From a virus, in IMG/VR virus record IMGVR_UViG_3300031839_001552, positions 1 to 40,621 of that record: DNA of 40,621 bases, one strand, 5' to 3'. The position numbers and the translations under genes are program-made. This document shows positions 31,901 through 38,873 of the stretch, piece after piece; positions within the stretch are counted from its first letter, which is position 1, and each line of letters opens with the position of its first letter. The notes under the pieces are model-generated. The model ran no database searches. It was not told where the DNA came from and saw only the letters and a list, made by a program, of their open reading frames with translations.

Positions 31901-32893
31901 GTGGCCGAGGAAGATAAGGCAGAATTTGGAGTAACCGATTACATTCTTTACGCGGGTGAAATCAGTCGCGTCGGATATGATCAGATTTGCGAGGTTCACA
32001 ACGGCGACCTTCCAGAGAAAGGTAACCAAAAGGCCGTTCTAATCCTTGCAACACTGGGAGGGGATCCGGATGCTGCGTTTAGAATTTGTCGATCGCTGCA
32101 CCACCATTACCCGGAAGGGCTGACGGTTTTCATTCCCGGCCTGTGCAAGTCGGCGGGCACGCTTATAGCGATCGGCTCCAGCGAAGTCTGGATGTGTGAC
32201 CGAGGAGAGCTGGGACCTCTTGATGTCCAACTTGCAAAACCCGACGAGTTATTCGGAAGGAGCTCTGGATTAGATCTTCCCCAAGCGATCGAAAATCTGC
32301 AGGCTCAAGCCATACGTACATTCCGTGAAAGTTTGCTCGATATTCGTATGGGTGGGAAACTTTCGACGAGTATGGCTGCCAAAATATCTACTGAGCTTAC
32401 TACAGGGTTGTTCCAGCCGATTTTCGGTCAGATAGACCCAACTAAGGTCGGAGAGACTCAGCGTGCAATGCTGATAGGGTATGATTACGGCGAACGCTTA
32501 AATAACAAGTTCAAAAATCTAAAGCCCGGAGCACTTCAGAAGCTTACTACCGGTTACCCTTCGCATAGCTTCGTCATAGACAGGAAAGAGGCGAGGGATC
32601 TATTTAAGAACGTGGCCAGGCCACCTGCTTGGTTACAAAATGTTGCGGACAACATATCGAAGGCGATTGAGAATGCGACTTTTGGTATGGATAATCCGCT
32701 TGTAACAAAATTAGACGATATCGAACCAACTATTGAAGAAAACACCAAGGACGAAAATCCTAAACAAGGGGCTCATGATGACAAATCTGCAGGATCTTCA
32801 GGAGACAAAGACTCAGACGGCTCGCCGAAGCGATCGTCTTCAAGAGGAAAAGCTGGCTCACGAAAGGCTAAGGGTGACGAAGAGCCTGATTGA
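31901..32893 (+). CDS. ClpP-fold serine protease of the SDH proteinase type, repressor-linked cargo
   Basis: The 330-residue protein starts at GTG 31901 with AAGGAGGG upstream, 16 nt past the repressor stop, so both are in one transcript. Motifs of the serine dehydrogenase proteinase group are clear: VLILATLGGDPDAAFRI (about 46-62, oxyanion strand), GLCKSAGTLIAIGSSE (about 80-95, Ser84 nucleophile) and ELGPLDVQL (103-111). The last 65 residues are Lys/Asp/Ser-rich and look disordered. It occupies the rexAB position of lambda. A lysogen-expressed proteolytic function, maybe against other phages or host factors, is inferred; targets unknown. Confidence 0.85.
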   Translation: MAEEDKAEFGVTDYILYAGEISRVGYDQICEVHNGDLPEKGNQKAVLILATLGGDPDAAFRICRSLHHHYPEGLTVFIPGLCKSAGTLIAIGSSEVWMCDRGELGPLDVQLAKPDELFGRSSGLDLPQAIENLQAQAIRTFRESLLDIRMGGKLSTSMAAKISTELTTGLFQPIFGQIDPTKVGETQRAMLIGYDYGERLNNKFKNLKPGALQKLTTGYPSHSFVIDRKEARDLFKNVARPPAWLQNVADNISKAIENATFGMDNPLVTKLDDIEPTIEENTKDENPKQGAHDDKSAGSSGDKDSDGSPKRSSSRGKAGSRKAKGDEEPD

Positions 32894-32942
32894 GGGAATG
32901 TCTAGAATGCCAGCAACCTCAATGAAAAGAAGTATTGCCTAA
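32778..32942 (+). CDS. Possible 54-residue overlapping gene at the end of the protease gene
   Basis: In another frame of the disordered protease tail, ATG 32778 (AAGGGG 6 nt upstream) opens a frame starting MTNLQDLQETKTQTARRSDR and ending 49 bp past the protease stop, next to the terminator. It is highly charged and helical. The terminator beginning 20 bp after its stop fits a genuine gene end. Codon constraint cannot be judged by eye, so this is tentative. Confidence 0.4.
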   Translation: MTNLQDLQETKTQTARRSDRLQEEKLAHERLRVTKSLIEGMSRMPATSMKRSIA

Positions 32943-32961
32943 TTTGTCGCCGCCTTGTGAC

Positions 32962-32988
32962 AAGCCCGCCATTGAGCGGGCTTTTTAT
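32962..32988 (+). terminator. Intrinsic terminator of the repressor-protease operon
   Basis: AAGCCCGC (32962-32969) and GCGGGCTT (32976-32983) form a perfect 8-bp stem with a 6-nt loop, continuing into TTTATT. It separates the plus-strand repressor operon from the convergent HNH gene and overlaps the latter's stop. Confidence 0.85.
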
Positions 32989-33722
32989 TGTCCGCAATAA
33001 TCCGCCAGCTGCTGCTTGTATCGCTTCGCCTGTCCAGGCGACAAGGTTATATCGTATAACTTCACTATCCGAATGAACCTGCTCACGTACTGACAGCGTC
33101 CGGCTGGCGGAAGCCAGTCCTCGGGCCCCTGGGCGCCTTTCTGGCGGTTCAGGGATAGCTCCACACTCCACAGATTCACTGGGTCGTTTGCAAACTTCTC
33201 CCGCTTTTCCCTGGACCAATTATTGGCTCCGTGATCCCAAGCCCACTTCAGTGGTACCACATGATCAATATCGATCTCTGAAGCATTCTGAATGACCTGT
33301 CCTGTGAAGGGACTTATCCAGCGCCCTGTCACTACCCGGCACCCACGTTCGTCAGCAAACCGCACGTTGGTGCTGGACTGAGCGATCAGGGCCTCAGCGC
33401 GGCTGTTCTGGCAGTCTCCGTCCGCATCATCCCATCCATGCCCAAACTTGCTTCTCTCATAGCCTGAATCTGCTTTCGCTAGTGTCCTGCTGGCGGACTC
33501 ACCGTTGTCTCGATATCCGCTCACGCCCTTCGGGAGACGACCGCCGGAATCCAGGCATGACTCAACTGTATCGAACGGCCGGTAGTTGTTTGTCCGCTCG
33601 TAGTATGAGCTGGCTGGCGGGTGACAGATGCCTGAACTGGTTTTCTTGACTAGGTCGGCGATGGCATGGGATGGAGCAGACAAAACCAGGAAAACTAAAA
33701 CTGGGGTGAGCTTTCTTTGCAC
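32985..33722 (-). CDS. Secreted HNH nuclease, DUF1524-like
   Basis: From GTG 33722, with AAGGAGG ideally placed, the 245-residue protein starts with a signal peptide (MQRKLTPVLVFLVLSAPSHA, cleavage near residue 20). The mature part has the secreted DUF1524/GmrSD C-terminal pattern: GRWISPFTG (133-141), EIDIDHVVPLKWAWDHGA (about 149-166, His154) and LWSVELSLNRQKG (about 184-196, Asn192, Lys195), ending with YDITLSPG. Six Cys suit a periplasmic protein. It lies in the immunity region, a cargo spot. It may degrade incoming DNA in the periplasm or outside the cell; this is inference. Confidence 0.85.
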   Translation of the reverse strand: MQRKLTPVLVFLVLSAPSHAIADLVKKTSSGICHPPASSYYERTNNYRPFDTVESCLDSGGRLPKGVSGYRDNGESASRTLAKADSGYERSKFGHGWDDADGDCQNSRAEALIAQSSTNVRFADERGCRVVTGRWISPFTGQVIQNASEIDIDHVVPLKWAWDHGANNWSREKREKFANDPVNLWSVELSLNRQKGAQGPEDWLPPAGRCQYVSRFIRIVKLYDITLSPGQAKRYKQQLADYCGQ

Positions 33723-33800
33723 AAATGCCTCCTTGTAGGTGGCGGCAAACATACCGAACTTCGAATCCAGATTCACCCTTCCGATACAATCCACAAAAAA

Positions 33801-33849
33801 GATACAAATTGTATTGACCCTATGGATACATAACGTATACATTGTATCC
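33801..33849. promoter_or_regulatory. OL-like operators
   Basis: Sites GATACAAATTGTATT (33801-33815) and GATACATAACGTATA (33825-33839) share the GATAC-N5-GTATA form of the 30866-30948 cluster. The second is within a 26-bp imperfect palindrome from GGATACA to TGTATCC (33824-33849). They overlap the -35 and -10 of the early plus-strand promoter. Confidence 0.72.
33814..33841 (+). promoter_or_regulatory. PL-like early promoter
   Basis: TTGACC (33814-33819) and TATACA (33836-33841) are 16 bp apart. Start near 33848 would give a leader of about 28 nt to the ATG at 33876, which has GGGAGA upstream. Both operators overlap the promoter. Confidence 0.68.
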
Positions 33850-33875
33850 ATAACGTTGATCAGGGAGACAACACC

Positions 33876-34265
33876 ATGGGTCGCAGAGCAAAGATCATTT
33901 TCCCCCGAATGGATGTCGAGCTGGCGGACGAGAACCGCCTGCCGCCGCGCCGAGGTCAGGTGATGAGACTCACCGCTCAGGGGCTTTCCTCAAAAGACAT
34001 TGCCGATCGCCTCGGCATCTCAGTTCAAACCGTTGAATGGCATCTGGGCGAGCTGAAAGACCAGTTCTGCGCTTTCAGCCGAGTCGACCTGATTTCCCAG
34101 GGCTGGATGCAGGGGCTGTTCCGGGCCCGGATGCTTGCCTGGATGCTCATGGCTTTTTCAACGATGCCTGCATTGCGCAGCAGGCCTACACCAATGACTG
34201 GTACCCGTCCGCCAGCCGTGCGCAGCGTGATTGGCCGTACCGCGATCCGCGAATTCCGTGCCTAA
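33876..34265 (+). CDS. LuxR-type HTH DNA-binding protein, first gene of PL-like operon
   Basis: The 129-residue protein has a GerE/LuxR-type HTH at about residues 26-60 (RGQVMRLTAQGLSSKDIADR, then LGISVQTVEWHLGELK). The C-terminal half includes a hydrophobic stretch (ARMLAWMLMAFSTM) and an Arg/Pro-rich tail. It lacks a receiver domain. The site matches the N gene of lambda, but the domain suggests a transcription regulator. Start ATG 33876. Confidence 0.75.
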   Translation: MGRRAKIIFPRMDVELADENRLPPRRGQVMRLTAQGLSSKDIADRLGISVQTVEWHLGELKDQFCAFSRVDLISQGWMQGLFRARMLAWMLMAFSTMPALRSRPTPMTGTRPPAVRSVIGRTAIREFRA

Positions 34266-34278
34266 CCAGGAGATCACC

Positions 34279-34476
34279 ATGGCAACTCTGACGATTGAAC
34301 TGCCGGAGAAAGTTACCCAGGGCCAGATGATGGAAGCGCTCGCCTCTCTGGGCTGTGAGCTTCGGCTTTCCAGCGACGGAAAGAACTACAAAGCGGTACC
34401 GAGAGAGCAGGGCAACGTGGTCCGGATGCCGGCCAGGGTACGGGAGATCCGCCAGCCAGGGCCCGGGGTTGCCTGA
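34279..34476 (+). CDS. Small unknown early protein
   Basis: A 65-residue protein from ATG 34279 with AGGAGA upstream. It begins MATLTIELPEKVTQGQMMEA and ends in an Arg/Pro-rich tail. The N-terminal half resembles a small alpha/beta domain. No family is recognised. Confidence 0.65.
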   Translation: MATLTIELPEKVTQGQMMEALASLGCELRLSSDGKNYKAVPREQGNVVRMPARVREIRQPGPGVA

Positions 34477-34478
34477 GC

Positions 34479-34721
34479 ATGGAAGGCGCAGCCCCAGAGC
34501 CGTTCGCAGTGGCTGCGGCCGCGATCGCGATCTGGGCCCTGGTCCTGATTATCGAAACGACCAAAGCAAGAGGGAAAAAGGATGTTGATTCTAACGAGGC
34601 GCACCGGAGAGACGATCGTCATCGAGACCCCGAGCGGGGAAGTGGTGGAGGTCACCGTTCTGGGAAACAACGGCCCGCAAATTCGCATGGGCGTTACCGC
34701 GCCAATGCACACAAGCATTGA
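34479..34721 (+). CDS. Possible small membrane protein overlapping csrA
   Basis: ATG 34479 opens an 80-codon frame with a hydrophobic helix at about residues 8-26 ([18 protein letters not shown]) and a basic segment. From codon 35 it overlaps csrA in another frame. The gap before csrA would otherwise be empty and the start follows the prior stop by 2 bp. The C-terminal half is Arg/His/Gly-rich and may be meaningless, so the call is tentative. Confidence 0.4.
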   Translation: MEGAAPEPFAVAAAAIAIWALVLIIETTKARGKKDVDSNEAHRRDDRHRDPERGSGGGHRSGKQRPANSHGRYRANAHKH

Positions 34722-34770
34722 TCGCGAGGAGATCTACAAGCGCAAGAAGGCGGAGGCCAGTCATGGCTGA
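34582..34770 (+). CDS. csrA: CsrA/RsmA-family RNA-binding regulator
   Basis: The 62-residue protein begins [16 protein letters not shown] and contains [20 protein letters not shown] and DREEIYKRK, the defining pattern of CsrA/RsmA. Residues Leu4, Arg6 and Arg48 match the RNA-contact positions. It has a short SGE insertion in the first loop. CsrA dimers bind GGA motifs in mRNA leaders. A phage copy in the early operon could regulate phage messages or take over host post-transcriptional control at induction. Confidence 0.92.
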   Translation: MLILTRRTGETIVIETPSGEVVEVTVLGNNGPQIRMGVTAPMHTSIDREEIYKRKKAEASHG

Positions 34771-35089
34771 GTGTTACGCGCACGAGGTTTTCGGGAACCT
34801 GTCCTGCTTTGCAGGAACCCCGGACCAGGTGAAAGCGGCGCTGGCAATGCAGGTAGGTGACGACATGGTCGACTGGGGCAGGGTGGTACCGCTCCAGGTG
34901 CAGACCGCTAAGTCCCGACACGCTGAAGAGCTCTACCAGGTGCTCCGGGATCTCACCGCCATGGCAAAGCTGGGTGTTCCGATTTCCGGCATCAACACAT
35001 ACCTGGCAGCGATCCGGAACGCGGAGCAGCTGCTGGAGAAAATCGATGAAGAACTAGAGAAGGACTCTGACCATGACCAGCAAGCGTGA
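34763..35089 (+). CDS. Small unknown early protein after csrA
   Basis: The 108-residue protein starts at ATG 34763, overlapping the csrA stop by 8 bp. It begins [20 protein letters not shown] and has a charged helical C-terminus ([12 protein letters not shown]). No family is recognised. Overlaps with both neighbours indicate translational coupling. Confidence 0.65.
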   Translation: MAECYAHEVFGNLSCFAGTPDQVKAALAMQVGDDMVDWGRVVPLQVQTAKSRHAEELYQVLRDLTAMAKLGVPISGINTYLAAIRNAEQLLEKIDEELEKDSDHDQQA

Positions 35090-35561
35090 GCATTTCATTC
35101 TTATAAAGCATCCCTCTGAACTCAACGATTGCACTTCTGTGACTGCAACTGAGGCGTCCAAGGCTCTCCTCGATGCGGGTTTCTGGCCGCTGTTCGAGGG
35201 GACGAGGTGCCGGCTGATGGTTCGTGCTGGCAACAAAGTGCTGATTTACACCGCTGGTCAGGGAAAGGACTCAAAGCAATTCATTGCATTCGCAACAGTT
35301 TATGAGGTGAGAGCTTGGGATCGGAAGCTGGCCGCAAGATGCCCGATCTTCCTGGAAGGCATTCCGGTAAGCGCATTGATACTTGGAGATATTCAGTATT
35401 TTGATTCTCCGCGACCAATTCTCGACGTTCTGGATGACCTTTCGTTTATTCCCGCCAATCGCCAGAAGTGGGGCGTGGCAATGATGGGCGGCATGCGCTC
35501 TATCGATACCCAGGATTACGAGATTCTGACTGGCGGCCATAGTATCCGGCCCGCGGCATAG
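35073..35561 (+). CDS. PUA/EVE-like domain protein
   Basis: The 162-residue protein starts ATG 35073. [20 protein letters not shown] at the start, VRAGNKVLIYTAG near 50-62, and AFATVYEVRAWD near 71-82 resemble the EVE/ASCH/PUA-like beta-barrel. Such domains bind modified bases or RNA. The family assignment is moderate; sequence similarity would need an alignment. It overlaps the previous gene by 17 bp. Confidence 0.55.
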   Translation: MTSKREHFILIKHPSELNDCTSVTATEASKALLDAGFWPLFEGTRCRLMVRAGNKVLIYTAGQGKDSKQFIAFATVYEVRAWDRKLAARCPIFLEGIPVSALILGDIQYFDSPRPILDVLDDLSFIPANRQKWGVAMMGGMRSIDTQDYEILTGGHSIRPAA

Positions 35562-35568
35562 GAGGCTG

Positions 35569-35806
35569 ATGGCAATGAGCGGCTATACCCCCCCCCCAGA
35601 TCAAGGTTTTGCAGCACATGCGCGACACCGGACAAAGCATCAATGTCGACGCGTCGGGCAGGGCTTACATGGTCGACGGGACGCAAGTTAACCAGCTGAC
35701 ACTCCGGGCCCTGGTGAAGAAGCAGGCTTTGACCCCGTGCGGAGAGGATCTGTTCGGGGAGCGGGTGACGGCATACAGGATTTCAGAAGAGGCGAAGGCG
35801 GCATGA
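35569..35806 (+). pseudogene. Small early gene with a C10 homopolymer that breaks its frame
   Basis: ATG 35569 or 35575 behind AGGAGG opens a frame reading MSGYTPP into a run of ten C's (35588-35597). With ten C's the frame shifts and ends early. With nine or twelve it would continue QIKVLQHMRDTGQSINVDAS and run to the stop at 35806, giving about 75-80 residues. The downstream frame has no ribosome site of its own. Either a sequencing indel, a phase-variable tract or a slippage site explains this. It might also be decaying. Confidence 0.65.
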
Positions 35807-36063
35807 ACGGAATAGATGCGAGGACGATCCTCAGCCTGGATGAGCGGCGGGAAAAGGCCGAAGCCGGAAAGCGGGAAGCGCTCCTGGAGCTGGCCGAAAT
35901 GAAGCACGAGCTCCAGGTACTGCGGCACATGAAGCGGGAAATCCTCGTCTGCCTGCTCGATCGGCGCTTGCCGCACTACCAGCGGGACGGATCATCACCC
36001 AGCTGCCACCACACCGTGAGCCGGATAGCGAGGATTGTACGCAGTGCACACGCAGGTAACTGA
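35803..36063 (+). CDS. Small coiled-coil early protein
   Basis: The 86-residue protein from ATG 35803 overlaps the previous stop (ATGA). It is a charged helix, ERREKAEAGKREALLELAEM followed by KHELQVLRHMKREILVCLL, suggesting a coiled coil over about residues 12-50, with a His/Ser-rich tail. No family recognised. Confidence 0.65.
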   Translation: MNGIDARTILSLDERREKAEAGKREALLELAEMKHELQVLRHMKREILVCLLDRRLPHYQRDGSSPSCHHTVSRIARIVRSAHAGN

Positions 36064-36235
36064 TCTGAGCCACGAGGATCGCGCTGAGTCGATTATCGAG
36101 CTCATCGAGAGCACCGGCATGGCCTACGCCCATTCCAGCGGCTGTGTGGTGCTGAAGGACGGAACATGGCTCCAGCCTGAGCAATGGCAAGTCTGGGTGG
36201 AGCATCTGAAAAGTGAGGAGAGGGAAGCATGCTGA
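36044..36235 (+). CDS. Small unknown early protein
   Basis: This 63-residue frame most likely starts at GTG 36044 with GAGG upstream at a longer spacing. A TTG at 36035 is an alternative. It contains LSHEDRAESIIELIESTG and a Trp-rich end (WLQPEQWQVWVEHLKSEE). It overlaps both neighbours. Function unknown. Confidence 0.5.
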   Translation: MHTQVTDLSHEDRAESIIELIESTGMAYAHSSGCVVLKDGTWLQPEQWQVWVEHLKSEEREAC

Positions 36236-36456
36236 CACAAGAGCAACGAGATGAGGCGGTCAAGCTCCTGGGAACGTCCGCAGACGACTGCGAGCAGAAC
36301 ATCATGCGCAGTGTCGAGATCAATCCGTATTCGGGGCTGATGACGGTAGCCAGCACGTTGGTGCATGCCAATCAGACGAATCGACTGAACAAGTCTCATC
36401 GCCAGGCGTTGATGAAAGCCGGCCGGAAAGCTCTGAAAGAGCTGGGAGACCTCTGA
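36229..36456 (+). CDS. Small unknown early protein
   Basis: A 75-residue protein from ATG 36229, overlapping the previous gene. It begins MLTQEQRDEAVKLLGTSADD and is helical and basic at the end (ALMKAGRKALKELGDL). Its stop overlaps the next ATG (TGATG). No family recognised. Confidence 0.65.
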   Translation: MLTQEQRDEAVKLLGTSADDCEQNIMRSVEINPYSGLMTVASTLVHANQTNRLNKSHRQALMKAGRKALKELGDL

Positions 36457-37187
36457 TGGAACGGCCGATCATTTTCAAAGACGACATGGTCCGAGCAATT
36501 CTCGAGGGCCGGAAAACTCAGACTCGCCGAATCATGAAGCCGCAGCCGGTGATCGGCGACGATGGTTGGTTTCGCTGGGATGGGCACAAGCCAAACTCGA
36601 AATACGGTGCCTACGCCTCGAACCAGGTCGATCTGAAATCGATCAGTATTTTTGTAGGGTTGTCGTGCCCCTATGGTCGGCCAGGTGACCGACTGTGGGT
36701 GCGAGAAACTTTCTACCAGCCAGTATCCACCTGCCTTATGCCTTGGGGTGAATACGAGACAAGCTGGAGAGGGTGGAAGGAAGACATTGAGTACGCTGCT
36801 GATGGCAAAGCCGCACCAACCCTAGTCACCTCGAGGGAAACAAAGGTCAAGCGCCCCTCTATCCACATGCCCAGATTTGCCAGTCGCATTACCTTGGAGA
36901 TCTCAGGTGTTCGGGTGGAGCGGTTGCAGGATATCAGCGAGGAAGACGCCATTGCTGAAGGCGCCCGACACTTTCCAGATCTCCCAGGCACCAGCCCATA
37001 TGGACAAGACGATCGATGGTCCATGGAAACACCGGACAGCTGTGACAAGTGCCTCGGCAATGCTCGCATGGCTTTCGCCAATTACTTCTGCAAGATCACC
37101 GGGAATGCACCAAAGGGCTTGCACGATCCAAGGCCATGGGATGCCAACCCCTGGGTATGGGTGATCGAGTTCCGGAGGGTTGATTGA
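36456..37187 (+). CDS. ASCH/PUA-like phage protein
   Basis: The 243-residue protein starts ATG 36456 in a TGATG overlap. It shows MVRAILEGRKTQTRRIMKP (about 11-29), then PGDRLWVRETFYQP (about 75-88), and a C-terminal PWVWVIEFRRV, the layout of ASCH-like proteins common in phages. A substrate-pocket Arg/Glu and RITLEISGVRVERLQDIS further support it. These domains are thought to bind RNA or nucleotides. Two Cys pairs (DSCDKC) suggest a metal site. Confidence 0.75.
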   Translation: MERPIIFKDDMVRAILEGRKTQTRRIMKPQPVIGDDGWFRWDGHKPNSKYGAYASNQVDLKSISIFVGLSCPYGRPGDRLWVRETFYQPVSTCLMPWGEYETSWRGWKEDIEYAADGKAAPTLVTSRETKVKRPSIHMPRFASRITLEISGVRVERLQDISEEDAIAEGARHFPDLPGTSPYGQDDRWSMETPDSCDKCLGNARMAFANYFCKITGNAPKGLHDPRPWDANPWVWVIEFRRVD

Positions 37188-37495
37188 TGGCCATGACAGC
37201 TGCAGAGCGAAAGCGCCGCCAGCGCGAAAGGCTAAAGGCCTTGGACATCAGGAACTACACCATGGAGCTGGCAGCCACTGAGCGGGAAGCGATCGCAGAG
37301 GCCGCAAAGCTCCGGGAGTTCGAAGACCAGACCGAGTACATCCTTGCTCTGGTTTACAAAGATCGTGACATGTCACGAAAAGAAAATGTGTGCAGCTATC
37401 CCGAATGCCGGTGCCCGTTTGATATGGGACCAGATGGTAAATGCCTGGCTGGGAAGCCGAGAGCGGAGGAGGTCGACAATGGCGCTGCCATATGA
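37187..37495 (+). CDS. Small RHH/basic-helix protein with Cys-rich tail
   Basis: The 102-residue protein starts at ATG 37187 in a TGATG overlap. The N-terminus MTAAERKRRQRERLKALD followed by IRNYTMELAATEREAIAEAA resembles small phage proteins with a ribbon-helix-helix-like end. The C-terminus has three Cys (CSYPECRCPFD) that may bind zinc. A DNA-binding role is plausible. Confidence 0.65.
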   Translation: MAMTAAERKRRQRERLKALDIRNYTMELAATEREAIAEAAKLREFEDQTEYILALVYKDRDMSRKENVCSYPECRCPFDMGPDGKCLAGKPRAEEVDNGAAI

Positions 37496-37928
37496 AAAGG
37501 CCACCAGCGGTGACAAAGCCTTGGGCGAGATCCAGAAGATCCTGCGCGGCTTCGGCTGCCAGAAGTTCGGAAGTATGGTCGACGACCAGGAACAGAGCCT
37601 GACGGTCCAGTTCCAGTACCGCGGAAAGATGGTGAGCGTGAAGGCCAGCTTTGCCGGGTACGCACAGGCCTGGCTGCGAGAGCACCCCCACACGAGCCGG
37701 ATGCACAAAACCAAAGCAGAACACGAACGCCAGGCATACGACAAGGCCAGTATCGCTGTCTATTCGATCCTCCGTGACTGGATCAAAGGCCAGGTGACAG
37801 CCATCGAAACGGGGATCCTGTCTTTTGAGGGCGCGTTCCTTGGCCAGATGATGCTCGAGCACGGAGAGACGGTTCTGGATTACGCACAGCGGCAGAAGCT
37901 TTTGCCGGAGCCTGGAGGGAACGAGTGA
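37479..37928 (+). CDS. Conserved phage protein of unknown function
   Basis: This 149-residue protein starts ATG 37479 behind GGAGGAGG. It contains a small strand region (SLTVQFQYRGKMVSVKASFA) and helices. WLREHPHT, then HERQAYDKASIAVYSILRDW near residues 66-106, resembles a widespread phage early protein. Function unknown. Confidence 0.7.
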   Translation: MALPYEKATSGDKALGEIQKILRGFGCQKFGSMVDDQEQSLTVQFQYRGKMVSVKASFAGYAQAWLREHPHTSRMHKTKAEHERQAYDKASIAVYSILRDWIKGQVTAIETGILSFEGAFLGQMMLEHGETVLDYAQRQKLLPEPGGNE

Positions 37929-38224
37929 TGCCTCGATACCTGGTTCATATGGAAGGCGGCGGGACAATATCGATTCGCGGTGATCTTGGTCCGCACTGCG
38001 GCGATTCCAGATGCGCGGACGTTGGTGTCAATCTCTGCGACTTCCCGGTCAGCGATGGGAAAACTTGCGACATGCCGCTTTGCCCAGGTCATTCGTTTGA
38101 GGTTGCTCCAGATCTCCACTATTGCCCAGCCCACACGACAATGTGGAGGGAGTTCAAGGAAAGCGGTGGTGTGAAGCGGGAGCTGGAGAACGTTGTTCCC
38201 TACCGGAAAGGAGGTGAAGAGTGA
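37928..38224 (+). CDS. Cys/His-rich small protein
   Basis: A 98-residue protein begins at ATG 37928 (TGATG overlap). Cys and His residues lie at about 25, 30, 38, 48, 52, 54, 65, 67 and 70. The second cluster (CDMPLCPGHSF, then HYCPAHT) looks like a zinc-binding fold. No family is recognised. Confidence 0.65.
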   Translation: MPRYLVHMEGGGTISIRGDLGPHCGDSRCADVGVNLCDFPVSDGKTCDMPLCPGHSFEVAPDLHYCPAHTTMWREFKESGGVKRELENVVPYRKGGEE

Positions 38225-38616
38225 GTCAGCTAGAAATGTTTGCCGCTGAACCGCCAGCTCCAGCCGTCGAGCATGGCGGTTACATGCCGCCAGCAACTCG
38301 GACCTATCGAGTCGAGGAGTTTCCGGACCGATACAAAGATGTGCATGGCCTGATCACCGTGGAAGTCCCAACCCTGTTCTGGCTGATGGATCGCGTGATG
38401 GAGGTTCTGAAAGGCGGATCGGTTCACTGGTACGACATGAGCAAGGCCGTCGGCTTACCGATTGAGACCTACACGCTGTCCTGGCATCTGAGCCTGATGG
38501 TCAGTCGGGGGCTTATCCATGCTGAGGAGGTTTATCTCGGCGGAAAAAGACCAGGGGATAAGGACTATGCCGGCTTTCAGTATCAATATTCACTGCCAGA
38601 AGAGGTGGATCAATGA
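38221..38616 (+). CDS. Unknown early protein with winged-helix-like region
   Basis: GTG 38221 follows a strong AAAGGAGG site and opens a 131-residue frame. About residues 55-105 (VMEVLKGGSVHWYDMSKAVG then LPIETYTLSWHLSLMVSRG) could be a winged helix. It overlaps the excisionase start (ATGA). Role unknown. Confidence 0.65.
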   Translation: MSQLEMFAAEPPAPAVEHGGYMPPATRTYRVEEFPDRYKDVHGLITVEVPTLFWLMDRVMEVLKGGSVHWYDMSKAVGLPIETYTLSWHLSLMVSRGLIHAEEVYLGGKRPGDKDYAGFQYQYSLPEEVDQ

Positions 38617-38873
38617 CCGAGGTGAAGCGTCGCAAAAGAGCCCCGGAAGTGACCCCGGAATTGATGACCGCTCAGCAGGCCGCGGACTTCTGCGGCATGG
38701 GCCGAACCACGCTGTTCAAGCTGATCAGTGAAGGGCTTTTCCCGGACGGTCGTCAGATGCCGTGGGGTAAGCGCTGGCATCGGGATGTCCTTCGGCAATG
38801 GCTCGACGCACAATGGCAGGCAGCGGAGGCACCGAAGGACGAGAAGGACGAGAAGTCGCGGGATGCAGCCTGA
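38613..38873 (+). CDS. xis: Excisionase / AlpA-type HTH protein
   Basis: The 86-residue protein has an AlpA/MerR-like HTH at about residues 15-60: ELMTAQQAADFCGMGRTTLF, KLISEGLFPDGRQMPWGKRW, then HRDVLRQWL. It is the last plus-strand gene and next to the integrase, the usual place for the directionality factor. Its last 149 bp overlap the convergent integrase. Confidence 0.75.
   Translation: MTEVKRRKRAPEVTPELMTAQQAADFCGMGRTTLFKLISEGLFPDGRQMPWGKRWHRDVLRQWLDAQWQAAEAPKDEKDEKSRDAA

Noticed and set aside
32985-33851. 288-codon version of the secreted HNH protein
   Set aside because: The extra N-terminus runs over the operators and would hide the signal peptide; GTG 33722 has an ideal AAGGAGG.
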